NCBI RefSeq assembly: GCF_002234405.1
Contig: NZ_NMQT01000124.1
Span: 62,001 to 126,000 of the forward strand
Length of the DNA stretch: 64,000 bases
Source of the DNA: Amycolatopsis thailandensis
GTDB taxonomy: Bacteria > Actinomycetota > Actinomycetes > Mycobacteriales > Pseudonocardiaceae
Reading direction: 5' to 3'
The translations under genes and the position numbers were made by a program. Below are positions 36,760-46,696 of the stretch, piece by piece (position 1 is the stretch's first letter; each line of letters opens with the position of its first letter). The notes beneath the pieces were generated by a model that saw nothing but the letters and a program-made list of their open reading frames with translations, was not told the DNA's origin and did not search any database.

Positions 36760-37920
36760 ATGCGCGTGAGGCACGTGCCAGGCGCGGTGACAGGTCATGT
36801 CAGGAGACTCTGTCTCCGGCACCGCACGATCGCCGCGGTGACCGGAGGTGTCCTCGCCATCGTCCCGGCCGGTGCCGCGGTCGTCGGTGCTGGCAGCTGG
36901 GCCGCGACGGCGGGCACGATCCACACCGACAACGTCGCCCTCGTCGGCGGCTATGACCCGAAGAACCCGCTCGTCCAGCAGATCGGCGTCGACGGCAGTC
37001 TGCCGGACGCGCCGACCCCGCTCCCGCTCCCCGCGGACGAACTCCCCAACGGTCCGCTCGGCATCCCGGTCACCGCGCTCGCCGCGTACCGCAACGCCGC
37101 CGACATCCTCATCGCCGAACAGCCCGGTTGTCACATCGACTGGGCGCTGATCGCCAGCATCGGCCGGATCGAGTCGAACCACGCGCGCGGCGGTTACGTC
37201 GACGCGAAGGGCAACACCCTCGAACCGATCCTCGGCCCGCAGCTCAACGGCGCCGGACCGTTCGCGGCCATCCCGGACACCGACGGCGGCAAATACGACG
37301 GCGACACGGTCTGGGATCGCGCCGTCGGCCCGACGCAGTTCATCCCGTCGACCTGGGCCCGCTACGCCTCCGACGGCAACGGCGACGGCGAGTCGAACCC
37401 CAACAACATCTTCGACGCGGCACTCGGCACCGGCCGGTACCTGTGCTCGGGCGGACTCGATCTGTCCAAACCGGACCAGTTGCGCGCGGCCGTGTTCCGC
37501 TACAACAACTCCGACACCTACGTGAACACCGTGCTCATCTGGGCCGAGGCCTACCGCACGGGAGTGCTGCCGACGCCGGACAGCAAGGTGCCCGTCGGCG
37601 CCCCGAACGCCGCGGCCGCTCCGCCGCCCACTTCGGTGCCGCCGCCTCCGCTGCCGTCGACGCCGCCCGGTTCGGTGACGACTTCGCCGTCGAGCACTTT
37701 GCCGGGGACGAGTACGAGTTCGTCTTCCTCGTCGAAGCCGCCGACGAGGAGCTCGAAACCGCCTTGCCAGCCTGTCACCGAGACGGCGACGGTGCCGACT
37801 TCGACCACGAGCCCGACGACCACGACACCCCCGCCGCCGACGACCTGTACCTCGCCGACGACGACCACCACGACGACGACGGTGCCCTCGACGAGCAGCA
37901 AAGGCGTCGACCCCACCTGA
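36760..37920 (+). CDS. Membrane-anchored lytic murein transglycosylase with Ser/Thr/Pro tail
   Basis: 386 residues. Uncleaved N-terminal helix (about 27-50), then an SLT_2 lytic-transglycosylase domain (about 95-270): GCHIDWALIASIGRIESNHARGG with catalytic Glu in RIESNH, AVGPTQFIPSTWARYASDGNGDG and DAALGTGRYLCSGG. The last about 100 residues are nearly all Pro, Ser and Thr, a wall-spanning and perhaps glycosylated stalk. The reverse topology (stalk at the C-terminus) is less common. Cleaves peptidoglycan glycan strands; the neighbourhood (ftsB-like) suggests growth or division. Confidence 0.9.
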   Translation: MRVRHVPGAVTGHVRRLCLRHRTIAAVTGGVLAIVPAGAAVVGAGSWAATAGTIHTDNVALVGGYDPKNPLVQQIGVDGSLPDAPTPLPLPADELPNGPLGIPVTALAAYRNAADILIAEQPGCHIDWALIASIGRIESNHARGGYVDAKGNTLEPILGPQLNGAGPFAAIPDTDGGKYDGDTVWDRAVGPTQFIPSTWARYASDGNGDGESNPNNIFDAALGTGRYLCSGGLDLSKPDQLRAAVFRYNNSDTYVNTVLIWAEAYRTGVLPTPDSKVPVGAPNAAAAPPPTSVPPPPLPSTPPGSVTTSPSSTLPGTSTSSSSSSKPPTRSSKPPCQPVTETATVPTSTTSPTTTTPPPPTTCTSPTTTTTTTTVPSTSSKGVDPT

Positions 37921-37995
37921 TCGGCATTGACTATCCATCCATGCCCCCGCCACCACCCTCGGCGGAGAAGCTCCGCTCCGCTGTAATCTCCGGGC

Positions 37996-38949
37996 ATGCC
38001 TCGTGTTGCCGCGATCGACTGTGGGACCAACTCCATCCGCCTGCTCGTCGCCGAGCTGACCCCCCGTCACGACGGGACGGTCGACCTGCGCGACCTGCAC
38101 CGCGAGATGCGGATCGTCCGCCTCGGGCAGGGCGTGGACGCCACCGGCAGGCTGGCCCCCGAGGCACTCGAGCGCACCCGCAAGGCGCTGGCCGACTACA
38201 CGATCGCCGCGCGCCGCAAGGGTGTCGAGAAGGTCCGTATGGTCGCGACGTCGGCGACGCGCGACGCGAGCAACCGCGACGAGTTCTTCGCGATGACCCG
38301 TGAGGTGCTCGGTACCGAGGCCGAAGTCATCAGTGGCGACGAAGAGGCGCGGCTGTCCTTCACCGGCGCCGTCGGCGAGCAGGATCCCGACGACGGCCCC
38401 TTCGTGGTGGTCGACGTCGGCGGCGGCTCGACCGAACTCGTCGTCGGGACCTGGGACGGCCGCCGGGCCGAGGTGATCGCGGCCAAGTCGGTCGACATCG
38501 GCTGCGTGCGGATCACCGAACGCGCGCTGAAGTCCGACCCGCCGACAGCGGGCGAGATCGCCGAAGCCCGCGAGCTGGCCGCCAAGGTGCTCACCGAGGC
38601 CTTCGACGTCGTGGACGTGTCCACCGCCAAGACGTGGATCGGTGTCGCCGGGACGGTCACGACCCTGACGGCCGTGTCACAGGGACTGTCGGAGTACGAC
38701 TCCGAGCGCACCCACCTTTCGAAGCTCTCCCACGCCGAGATCGACCGGGTCGCGCAGTCGCTCCTCACCGCCGACCACGCGACCCGCGCCGCGAACCCGG
38801 TGATCCACCCCGGCCGGGTCGACGTGATCGGCGGCGGCTCGGTGATCGTGCAGGTGCTGGCCGAACAGTTCGCCACGCGCGGTGGTCCCGACGAGCTGGT
38901 GATCTCCGAGCACGACATCCTCGACGGGATCGCGCTGTCACTGGCTTGA
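37996..38949 (+). CDS. ppx: Exopolyphosphatase / (p)ppGpp-pentaphosphate phosphohydrolase family
   Basis: 317 residues of the Ppx/GppA ASKHA fold: phosphate-1 loop AAIDCGTNSIRLLVAE at the N-terminus and VDVGGGSTELVVGTWDG near residue 140, with conserved Glu in GDEEARLSFTGAV. Short single-fold form, like Rv1026 (Ppx2/Ppx1-type). Degrades polyphosphate or pppGpp; which one cannot be told. Marks the end of the conserved mfd-ppx block. Confidence 0.93.
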   Translation: MPRVAAIDCGTNSIRLLVAELTPRHDGTVDLRDLHREMRIVRLGQGVDATGRLAPEALERTRKALADYTIAARRKGVEKVRMVATSATRDASNRDEFFAMTREVLGTEAEVISGDEEARLSFTGAVGEQDPDDGPFVVVDVGGGSTELVVGTWDGRRAEVIAAKSVDIGCVRITERALKSDPPTAGEIAEARELAAKVLTEAFDVVDVSTAKTWIGVAGTVTTLTAVSQGLSEYDSERTHLSKLSHAEIDRVAQSLLTADHATRAANPVIHPGRVDVIGGGSVIVQVLAEQFATRGGPDELVISEHDILDGIALSLA

Positions 38950-39205
38950 CAGCCGGGTTTCTCTTGCGTGAAGCCATTTCTTTCGGTGATCAAGTGGTGA
39001 CCTCAAGTCCGGATTAGACCATTCGGCGCAGCCTTGTTCCTACCAAGGTTGTGCTCTGACCGGGTGGTCCCGGATACCGTCACCCATTTGCAACACCAAC
39101 GCACTGTGATCGCCTTCACCTGTCCCATAGCGTCGTCTCACCTTCTGGGCGGTGGGGCGCGACCAGCGCCCGCCGGACTATCCGACGACGAGAGTTGGAG
39201 GGGAC

Positions 39206-40825
39206 ATGCGGGCTTCACGCGGGTTCTGGGGAGCGACGGCGGTGGTGGCCACGGCGGCCCTGCTGCTGACGGCCTGTGGGGGTGGTGGATCCAAGGACGA
39301 AAAGGGATCCGGCGCCGCTGACGCCAACGCGGCGGTCTCGGTCTACGGCACCGAGCCGGAGAACTCGCTGATTCCCGCCAACACCAACGAACTCGGTGGG
39401 TCCAAGGCGCTCAAGCCGGTCTTCTCGGCGCTGGTCGGCTACAAATCCGACACCGCCGAGCCGTACAACCTGATGGCCGAATCGATCACCACGACCGATT
39501 CCAAGGTCTTCGACATCAAGATCAAAAAGGGCTGGAAGTTCCACGACGGGACCGAGGTCAAGGCGAAGAACTTCGTCGACGCGTGGAACTACAGCGCGAA
39601 CGGCAAGAACGGCATGCAGAACGCGTCGTTCTTCGAGCAGATCCAGGGCTACGACGAGATCAGCGCCAAAGAGCCGGCCGTCAAGGAGATGTCCGGGCTC
39701 AAGGTCGTGAACGACTACGAGTTCCAGGCCACCCTCAAGGGCCCGTTCTCGGTGTTCGCCACCAAGATCGGCTACCTCGCCTTCGCGCCGCTGCCGGACA
39801 AGTTCTTCGCCGACCCGGAGGCGTTCGCCAAGGCCCCGATCGGGAACGGGCCGCTGAAGTTCGTTTCGCGCGCGCCCAACCAGAACATGAAGCTCACGCG
39901 CTTCGACGAGTACCAGGGCGAGGACAAGGTCAAGTTCAAGGACCTGGAAGTCCGCATCTACACCAGCCAGGAGACCGCGTACCAGGATCTGCTGAGCAAC
40001 CGTCTCGACTTCATGGAGGCGCTCCCGCCGTCGGCGAAGGCCGGCGGTAAGTACAAGGCCGACCTCGGTCAGCGCCTGGTCGAAGGAAACCTGCTCGGCA
40101 TCAGCGCGCTCGCGCTCCCGTACTACGTCCCGGGCTACGACAACCTGGACCTGCGCAAGGCGATCTCGCTGGCCATCGACCGCGAGCAGATCGTCAAGAC
40201 CGTCATGAACGACACCTACGCGCCGGCCGACGGCTACGTTTCGCGCGGTATCGAGGGATACCGGCCGGGCGTCTGCGGCGAGTTCTGCAAGTTCGATCCG
40301 GCCAAGGCCAAGGAGTTCTTCGCGAAGTCCGGCTTCACCGGCAAGCTGACCATCGCTTCGAACGCCGACGGTGGCCGCAAGGAGCCGCTGGTCGCGGCGT
40401 GCAACAGCATCAAGAACGCGCTCGGCGTCGAATGCGACTTCGTGCCGGCGACCGACTTCGGCCAGTGGCGCAGCATCGTCAACAACCGCCAGCTGACCGG
40501 CATGGGCCGCTCCGACTGGTCGGCCGACTACCCGTCGATCGAGAACTACCTGAACCCGCGCTACAAGAGCACCGGTTCGTCGAACGACTCCACGTACAAC
40601 AACCCGGCCGTCGACGCGCTGCTGACCCAGGCGGACCAGACCGCCGACAAGGCGGCCGCGATCAAGCTGTACCAGCAGGCCGAGGACCTGATCGCGAAGG
40701 ACCTGCCGCAGATCCCCGTGTGGGAGGAGAAGGGCGTCGGTGGCAAGTCGAACCGGCTGAAGGTCGCGAAGCTCGACTTCGGCCGTCTCGCTGACTACTC
40801 GTCCATCGAGGTCGCGGCGAAGTAA
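39206..40825 (+). CDS. Peptide ABC transporter substrate-binding lipoprotein
   Basis: 539 residues from ATG 39206 (GTTGGAGGGG upstream). Lipobox LLLTAC, then a family-5 solute-binding protein (DppA/OppA type): AVSVYGTEPENSLIPANTNE, KKGWKFHDGTEVKAKNFVDAWNYS and IVNNRQLTGMGRSDWSADYPS. Delivers di- or oligopeptides to the importer below. First of five genes (39206-44774). The 256-bp gap before it holds no gene and is presumably its promoter. Confidence 0.93.
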   Translation: MRASRGFWGATAVVATAALLLTACGGGGSKDEKGSGAADANAAVSVYGTEPENSLIPANTNELGGSKALKPVFSALVGYKSDTAEPYNLMAESITTTDSKVFDIKIKKGWKFHDGTEVKAKNFVDAWNYSANGKNGMQNASFFEQIQGYDEISAKEPAVKEMSGLKVVNDYEFQATLKGPFSVFATKIGYLAFAPLPDKFFADPEAFAKAPIGNGPLKFVSRAPNQNMKLTRFDEYQGEDKVKFKDLEVRIYTSQETAYQDLLSNRLDFMEALPPSAKAGGKYKADLGQRLVEGNLLGISALALPYYVPGYDNLDLRKAISLAIDREQIVKTVMNDTYAPADGYVSRGIEGYRPGVCGEFCKFDPAKAKEFFAKSGFTGKLTIASNADGGRKEPLVAACNSIKNALGVECDFVPATDFGQWRSIVNNRQLTGMGRSDWSADYPSIENYLNPRYKSTGSSNDSTYNNPAVDALLTQADQTADKAAAIKLYQQAEDLIAKDLPQIPVWEEKGVGGKSNRLKVAKLDFGRLADYSSIEVAAK

Positions 40826-40911
40826 ACGCGTGGTCGCGCCGGCCGGGAGCACATCGCTCCCGGCCGGCCGGACCCCGGCTCCCACCACGCGATCCCCAGG
40901 ACGGCACGCCC

Positions 40912-41838
40912 ATGCCCCAGTACATCCTCCGACGCCTACTCCAACTCATCCCGGTCTTCTTCGGCACCACGTTCCTCATCTACGCCCTCGTGTGGGCGGT
41001 GCCCGGTGACCCGTTCGCCGGCAAATGCGGTCAGGTCGCCTGTCCGCCCGCCTACATCGAGATGATGACCGACAAGTTCAACCTCGACGATTCGATCTTC
41101 GTCCAGTACTTCAAGTACCTCGGCAACCTGTTCACCGGCGACTGGGGCGAGACCTTCAACGGTGTCTCGGTCGGCGAGCTGATCGGGAACGCCTATCCGG
41201 TGACCGTCCGGCTCGCCCTCATCGCGGTGGCCATCGAAGCGATCATCGGCCTGTCCGCGGGCATCCTGACCGGCCTGCGCGGCAAGGGTTTCCTCGACAA
41301 CCTCGTGCTGATGTCCACCACGTTCCTGATCTCGATCCCGGTGTTCGTCACCGCGATCGTGCTCCAGATCGTCCTCGGTTCGGAACTGGGACTCATCGAC
41401 GCGAGCGTCTCCGAGGACGCCACGATCGGCGAACTGATCGTGCCCGGCATCGCGCTCGGCAGTCTGTCCATGGCCTACATCGCCCGGTTGACCAGAACGA
41501 GCATCGCCGAGAACCGGCACGCCGACTACGTCCGCACGGCCGTCGCGAAAGGACAGCCGCGCAGCCGGGTCGTCGGGGTGCACCTGCTCCGGAACTCGGT
41601 GATCCCGGTGCTGACCTTCATCGGCACCGACATCGGCGCGCTCATGGGCGGGGCCATCGTCACCGAAGGCGTGTTCAACATCAACGGCATCGGCGGGCTC
41701 ATCTTCCGCGGTATCCAGAACCGGGAGGGCGCCACCGTCACCGGCGTCGTCGTCCTGCTGGTGATGGTCTACCTGCTGGTGAGTCTCATCGTCGACCTGC
41801 TCTATGCCGTTCTCGACCCGAGGATCCGTTATGACTGA
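40912..41838 (+). CDS. Peptide ABC transporter permease, DppB type
   Basis: 308 residues, six membrane helices. Family start MPQYILRRLLQLIPVFFGTTFLIYALVWAVPGDPF, and the cytosolic EAA loop (RTAVAKGQPRSRVVGVHLLRNSVIPVLTF) that contacts the ATPases. 86 bp after the binding protein; overlaps the next permease by 8 bp. Confidence 0.94.
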   Translation: MPQYILRRLLQLIPVFFGTTFLIYALVWAVPGDPFAGKCGQVACPPAYIEMMTDKFNLDDSIFVQYFKYLGNLFTGDWGETFNGVSVGELIGNAYPVTVRLALIAVAIEAIIGLSAGILTGLRGKGFLDNLVLMSTTFLISIPVFVTAIVLQIVLGSELGLIDASVSEDATIGELIVPGIALGSLSMAYIARLTRTSIAENRHADYVRTAVAKGQPRSRVVGVHLLRNSVIPVLTFIGTDIGALMGGAIVTEGVFNINGIGGLIFRGIQNREGATVTGVVVLLVMVYLLVSLIVDLLYAVLDPRIRYD

Positions 41839-42784
41839 CCCCAACGTGGCAGGCGGCGTGTCCTCCGTGGACGTCGCGAGCGCCGGAGTCGCCGACGATT
41901 CCGCGGTGGCGCACAAACCGCGCAGTCTCGGCGGCGACGCCTGGCGGATGCTGCGCAAGCGGCCGTCGTTCATCATCTCCGCCGTCATCATCGCGCTCGT
42001 CGTGCTCATCGCGATCGCGCCCGACCTGTTCAGTTCCCGGCCCGCCGGGTTCAGCGATCTGCTCCACGCCAACGAAGGACCGTCCGCGGACGCCTGGTTC
42101 GGTTACGACAACCAGGGTTACGACGTCTACGCGCGGACCATCCACGGCGCGCGGGCGTCGTTGCTGGTCGGTGTCTTCGCGACGGTGCTGACGATCCTGA
42201 TCGGCTCGGTGGTCGGGATCGTCGCCGGGTACTACGGCCGTCTCGTCGACAGCCTGTTCTCGCGGGTGGGCGACATCTTCGCGGCGCTGCCGTTCGTGCT
42301 CGGCGCGATCGTCATCCTGACCACGTTCAACGCCCCCGGCTCGAACCCCGGCGCGGTCACGATCATCGTGCAGGTGGTCGTCTCGATCGCGGCGCTGAGC
42401 TGGCCGGTGGCGATGCGCATCATGCGGTCGGCGACGCTGGTGGCCAAGCAACTCGACTACGTCAAGGCCGCGCGCGGACTCGGCGCGAGCACGCCGCGCA
42501 TCGTGTTCCGGCACCTGTTGCCCAACACGGTCGCGCCGGTGCTGGTCTACGGCACCATCGCGCTCGGCGCGTTCATCGGCGCGGAGGCGACACTGGCGTA
42601 CCTCGGTGTCGGCGTGCGTCCGCCGGTCGTCTCGTGGGGAGTGATGATCAGCGACGCGCGGGACTACTTCCGGGTGAACCCGCACATGCTGTTGTTCCCG
42701 GCCGGTTTCGTCACCATCACCGTGCTCGCGTTCGTCATGCTCGGTGACGGGATCCGCGACGCGCTCGACCCGAAGGCCCGGTGA
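41831..42784 (+). CDS. Peptide ABC transporter permease, DppC type
   Basis: 317 residues. N-terminal cytosolic tail, OppC_N-like segment (DAWRMLRKRPSFIISAVIIALVVLIAIAPDLF), membrane domain and EAA loop (KQLDYVKAARGLGASTPRIVFRHLLPNTVAPVLVY). ATG 41831 overlaps the previous stop by 8 bp; the first ATPase gene starts 6 bp downstream. Confidence 0.94.
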   Translation: MTDPNVAGGVSSVDVASAGVADDSAVAHKPRSLGGDAWRMLRKRPSFIISAVIIALVVLIAIAPDLFSSRPAGFSDLLHANEGPSADAWFGYDNQGYDVYARTIHGARASLLVGVFATVLTILIGSVVGIVAGYYGRLVDSLFSRVGDIFAALPFVLGAIVILTTFNAPGSNPGAVTIIVQVVVSIAALSWPVAMRIMRSATLVAKQLDYVKAARGLGASTPRIVFRHLLPNTVAPVLVYGTIALGAFIGAEATLAYLGVGVRPPVVSWGVMISDARDYFRVNPHMLLFPAGFVTITVLAFVMLGDGIRDALDPKAR

Positions 42785-42790
42785 GCGGCT

Positions 42791-43783
42791 GTGTCCGACG
42801 AATTGCTGCTAGAGGTGGAAGACCTCCACGTCGAATTCCGGACCCCGGACGGTGTCGCGACCGTGCTGAACGGGGTCGACTACTCCGTGCACGCCGGGGA
42901 AACCCTCGCCGTGCTGGGAGAATCGGGTTCGGGCAAGAGCGTGACCGCGCAGACGGTGATGGGCATCCTCGACAGCCCGCCCGCCGTCGTCACCGGCGGC
43001 GCCGTCCGCTACCGCGGCGAGGATCTGCTCACCGCCTCCGAAGAACGGCGTCGTGAGGTGCGGGGCGGGGAGATCGCGATGATCTTCCAGGACGCGCTGT
43101 CCGCGCTGAACCCCGTTTTCACCGTGGGCTTCCAGATCGAAGAGCAGTTGCGGGTCCGGCTCGGGATGTCCAAAAAGGACGCTCGTAAACGGGCGATCGA
43201 ACTGCTCGACATCGTGCGCATCCCCGCCGCCGCCCGCCGGGTCCGCGAGTACCCGCACCAGTTCTCCGGCGGGATGCGGCAGCGTGCGATGATCGCCATG
43301 TCGCTCGCGCTCGACCCCGATCTGCTGATCGCGGACGAGCCGACGACGGCGCTCGACGTCACGGTGCAGGCCCAGATCATGGACCTGCTGGCGGAGATCC
43401 AGGCCGAACGGCGGATGGGCCTGATCCTGATCACCCACGACCTGGCGGTGGTCGCCGAGGTCGCCGACCGGATCGCCGTGATGTACGCGGGCCGGATCGT
43501 CGAACAGGCCGACGTCGCCGAGTTGTTCCGCTCGCCGGGGCATCCCTACACCGAGGCGCTGATGGCCTCGCTGCCGCGGCTCGACCTCAAAGGACAGACG
43601 CTGGAGACCATCAAGGGCCTGCCGCCGAGCCTGCTGAACGTTCCGCCCGGTTGCCCGTTCCATCCGCGGTGCCCGCGGGCGGAAAGCCGGTGCGAGACCG
43701 AACGGCCCGCTCTGCACACCCTCGGTTTCGGCCGGGTCAGCGCCTGCCACTTCGCCGACGAGGTGGTGAGCGGCCGTGTCTGA
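42791..43783 (+). CDS. Peptide ABC transporter ATPase, DppD type
   Basis: 330 residues from GTG 42791: Walker A GESGSGKSVT, signature FSGGMRQRAMIAMSLA, Walker B LLIADEPTTALD, switch His ITHDLAVVAEV. The C-terminal oligopeptide-transporter domain has the Cys cluster CPFHPRCPRAESRC that holds an iron-sulfur cluster in this family. Overlaps the second ATPase by 8 bp. Confidence 0.95.
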   Translation: MSDELLLEVEDLHVEFRTPDGVATVLNGVDYSVHAGETLAVLGESGSGKSVTAQTVMGILDSPPAVVTGGAVRYRGEDLLTASEERRREVRGGEIAMIFQDALSALNPVFTVGFQIEEQLRVRLGMSKKDARKRAIELLDIVRIPAAARRVREYPHQFSGGMRQRAMIAMSLALDPDLLIADEPTTALDVTVQAQIMDLLAEIQAERRMGLILITHDLAVVAEVADRIAVMYAGRIVEQADVAELFRSPGHPYTEALMASLPRLDLKGQTLETIKGLPPSLLNVPPGCPFHPRCPRAESRCETERPALHTLGFGRVSACHFADEVVSGRV

Positions 43784-44774
43784 GCCCATCCTGCGGGTCG
43801 AGAACCTGGTGAAGTACTTCCCGGTGCGGGCCGGGGTCCTGTTCAAGCGCACGATCGGCCAGGTGAAGGCCGTCGACGGCGTTTCCTTCGATCTCATGCC
43901 GGGGGAAACCCTCGGCGTGGTGGGGGAATCCGGCTGCGGCAAGTCCACGCTGGCCCAGGTGCTGATGCGCCTGGAGGAGCCCACGGGCGGGCTCGCGACC
44001 TTCGAAGGCCGTGACATCTTCGCCTTGCGGGGAGCCGAACTCAGGAAGCTGCGGCGCGAGATCCAGATCGTGCTGCAGGATCCGTACACCTCGCTGAACC
44101 CGAGGATGACGGTCGGCGACATCATCGGCGAACCGTTCGAGATCCACACCGAGGTGGCGCCGAAGGGATCGCGGGCGGCGAAGGTGCGGGAGCTGCTCGA
44201 CGTCGTCGGGCTGAATCCCGAGCACATCAACCGCTATCCGCACCAGTTCTCCGGCGGGCAGCGTCAGCGCATCGGGATCGCGCGGGCGCTGGCGTTGCGG
44301 CCGAAGGTCATCATCTGCGACGAGCCGGTTTCCGCGCTGGACGTTTCGATCCAGGCGCAGGTGATGAACCTGCTCGGCGAACTGCAAAAGGAATTCGGTC
44401 TTTCCTACGTTTTCATCGCACACGACCTGTCCGTTGTCCGTCACCTTTCCACGCGGGTCGCGGTGATGTATCTCGGCAAGATCGTGGAAATGGGGACGGA
44501 AGAGGAGATCTACGAACACCCGTCGCATCCGTACACGCAGGCGCTGCTGTCCGCGGTTCCGGTCGCGGATCCGGCGCTGCGCGGGCAGCGGCAGGTGATC
44601 CGCCTGGAAGGCGACGTGCCCAGTCCGCTGGATCCGCCGTCCGGCTGCCGGTTCCGCACCCGGTGCTGGAAGGCGCAGGACATCTGCGCTGATCAGGAAC
44701 CCGAATTGATCACCCGATCCGGCGGGCATTTGTCCGCCTGTCATTTCGCGGAGGAGAAAACGGTCGTCCCCTGA
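43776..44774 (+). CDS. Peptide ABC transporter ATPase, DppF type
   Basis: 332 residues from GTG 43776: Walker A GESGCGKSTLAQ, signature FSGGQRQRIGIARALA, Walker B VIICDEPVSALDVS and the C-terminal Cys cluster CRFRTRCWKAQDIC. Last gene of the importer. The subtilase gene follows 75 bp later and may supply peptides for uptake. Confidence 0.95.
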   Translation: MSEPILRVENLVKYFPVRAGVLFKRTIGQVKAVDGVSFDLMPGETLGVVGESGCGKSTLAQVLMRLEEPTGGLATFEGRDIFALRGAELRKLRREIQIVLQDPYTSLNPRMTVGDIIGEPFEIHTEVAPKGSRAAKVRELLDVVGLNPEHINRYPHQFSGGQRQRIGIARALALRPKVIICDEPVSALDVSIQAQVMNLLGELQKEFGLSYVFIAHDLSVVRHLSTRVAVMYLGKIVEMGTEEEIYEHPSHPYTQALLSAVPVADPALRGQRQVIRLEGDVPSPLDPPSGCRFRTRCWKAQDICADQEPELITRSGGHLSACHFAEEKTVVP

Positions 44775-44849
44775 CTTTCGTAGGGACTTCGTTGATAAGC
44801 GGAGAACGCTGACGTAGTTTTCATGAATCGTTTCTTCAGGAGGCAGGAA

Positions 44850-46568
44850 GTGAAAAGACCCAGATCTCTCGTGATCGCGCTCGCGGTACCGCTGTTCGGT
44901 GCGATCGTCGCTACTCCGGTCGCGTCCGCGCAGCCGGCGCTTTCCGGCGCGGCGACCGAATTCTCGGTTCTGGCCCGTGAAGGGCAAAGCGTCGCGTCGG
45001 TGGAACGGGCGATCCGCGCCGCCGGTGGCACCGTCGTGACCAGCAACGCCGCGGTCGGCCTGATCACCGCGACCGCGCCGGCCAACGGTTTCGCCGAGCG
45101 GGTCTCCGCGGACCGCTCGGTCTTCGGTGCGGCCAAGGCGAAGCCGATCGGCACCGCGCCGAAGGAAGGCAAGGCGAAGGTCAAGCCGAACGTCGTCGAG
45201 AAGGAGAGCCGCGGCGCCGCGTCGGCCAAGAAGCCGGCGCAGCCGAAGGCCGTCGGCATGGACCCGCTCGACGATCAGCTCTGGGGCCTCCAGTCCGTCC
45301 GTTCGGACCTTTCGCGCACCAAGCAGCCGGGCGACAAGCGGGTGAAGGTCGGCATCATCGACACGGGTGTCGACGCGAGCCATCCGGACATCGCGCCGAA
45401 CTTCGATCTCGCCGCGTCGCGGAACTTCACGAAGGACATCGTCTCCGACGTGAACGGCGCCGTCGTCGACGGCCCGTGTGAATTCCGCGGCTGCAAGGAC
45501 CCGGTGGACCACGACGACAACGGGCACGGCACGCACGTCGCCGGAACCATCGGCGCCGCCGCGAACGGCTTCGGCGTCTCGGGCGTCGCGCCGAACGTGA
45601 CACTGGTGAACATCCGCGCCGGGCAGGACTCGGGCTTCTTCTTCCTGCAGCCGACGGTGGACGCGATCACCTACGCGGGTGACGCCGGTGTCGACGTCGT
45701 CAACATGTCCTTCTTCACGGACCCGTGGCTGTACAACTGCGCCGCGAACCCCGCGGACACCCCGGCGCAGCAGGCGGAACAGCGCACCATCATCGAGGCG
45801 ACCACCCGCGCGCTGAACTACGCGCACCGCAAGGGCGTCACGCAGGTCGTCTCGCTGGGCAACCAGCACAGCGACCTCGCCGCCCCGCAGCCGGACGCGT
45901 CGAGCCCGGGCTACCCGTCGAACAGCACCCACCCGCGGCAGATCGACAACAGCTGCCTCTCGCTGCCCATCGAAGGCCCGCACACGATCGGCGTCTCGTC
46001 CTTCGGTCCTTCGCAGGCGAAGGCGGACTACTCGAACTACGGCGTCGAGCAGATCTCGGTCTCCGCACCCGGCGGATACTTCCGTGACTACTTCGGCACC
46101 CCGTGGTACCGCACGGTCGAGAACCAGATCCTCTCGACCTACCCGCGCAACGTCGGTGTCGCGGAAGGCAACATCGACGCGGCCGGGAACATCACGCCGG
46201 CCGGTGTCACCGCCGGGGTCCAGAAGGCGACCGCCGCCGATGGCCGCGTCGGCTACTACCAGTGGCTGCAGGGGACGTCGATGGCGTCGCCGCACGCGAC
46301 CGGTGTCGCCGCGCTCATCGTTTCGCAGTACGGCAAGGGTTCGCGCGACTTCGGGATGAACCCGGACGCCGTGCAGCGGGTGCTCGAGGGCACGGCTTCG
46401 GACATCGCCTGCCCGACGCCGCGGACCGTCGACTACCTGAAGGAAGGCCGGGACGCGTCGTTCACCGCGACCTGCACCGGTGACGCTTCGTTCAACGGCT
46501 TCTACGGTCACGGGGCCGTCGACGCCTGGTCGGCCGTCACTCGCGGCTCGGAGTTCCTGCGAGGCTGA
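44850..46568 (+). CDS. Secreted S8 (subtilisin-family) serine peptidase
   Basis: 572 residues. Start GTG 44850 is fixed by AGGAGG six bases upstream and by the signal peptide it yields (MKRPRSLVIALAVPLFGAIV...ASA); the in-frame ATG 27 bp earlier has no ribosome site. An inhibitor-like propeptide follows, then the catalytic triad Asp171 (GIIDTGVDASHPD), His229 (GHGTHVAGT) and Ser477 (GTSMASPHATG). Cys pairs in the C-terminal part suggest disulfides. Extracellular protein digestion; adjacent to the peptide importer. Confidence 0.95.
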   Translation: MKRPRSLVIALAVPLFGAIVATPVASAQPALSGAATEFSVLAREGQSVASVERAIRAAGGTVVTSNAAVGLITATAPANGFAERVSADRSVFGAAKAKPIGTAPKEGKAKVKPNVVEKESRGAASAKKPAQPKAVGMDPLDDQLWGLQSVRSDLSRTKQPGDKRVKVGIIDTGVDASHPDIAPNFDLAASRNFTKDIVSDVNGAVVDGPCEFRGCKDPVDHDDNGHGTHVAGTIGAAANGFGVSGVAPNVTLVNIRAGQDSGFFFLQPTVDAITYAGDAGVDVVNMSFFTDPWLYNCAANPADTPAQQAEQRTIIEATTRALNYAHRKGVTQVVSLGNQHSDLAAPQPDASSPGYPSNSTHPRQIDNSCLSLPIEGPHTIGVSSFGPSQAKADYSNYGVEQISVSAPGGYFRDYFGTPWYRTVENQILSTYPRNVGVAEGNIDAAGNITPAGVTAGVQKATAADGRVGYYQWLQGTSMASPHATGVAALIVSQYGKGSRDFGMNPDAVQRVLEGTASDIACPTPRTVDYLKEGRDASFTATCTGDASFNGFYGHGAVDAWSAVTRGSEFLRG

Positions 46569-46631
46569 TCACTCGGTCCCTTTGGTGTCGCTTACGCTCG
46601 CTTCGCTTTGCGGCTGCGGCGCCAGGGGAGT

Positions 46632-46683
46632 GTCATGAGGGGTCCCTTAGGACAAAAAATGTCCTAAGGGGACCCCTCATGAC
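46632..46683. terminator. Hairpin, GTCATGAGGGGTCCC family, left copy
   Basis: Arms GTCATGAGGGGTCCC-TTAGGACA and its complement form a stem of about 23 bp with a single bulged C and an A/T-rich loop (AAAAA). It lies between the subtilase stop and the stop of the convergent 46697 gene. Nearly identical to 47714-47770. Confidence 0.8.
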
Positions 46684-46696
46684 GTTCGGTGCCCGA

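Noticed and set aside
43737..46511. Long antisense frame across the ABC ATPase and subtilase genes
   Set aside because: Low-complexity Arg/Val/Asp composition and overlap with two clear sense-strand genes.
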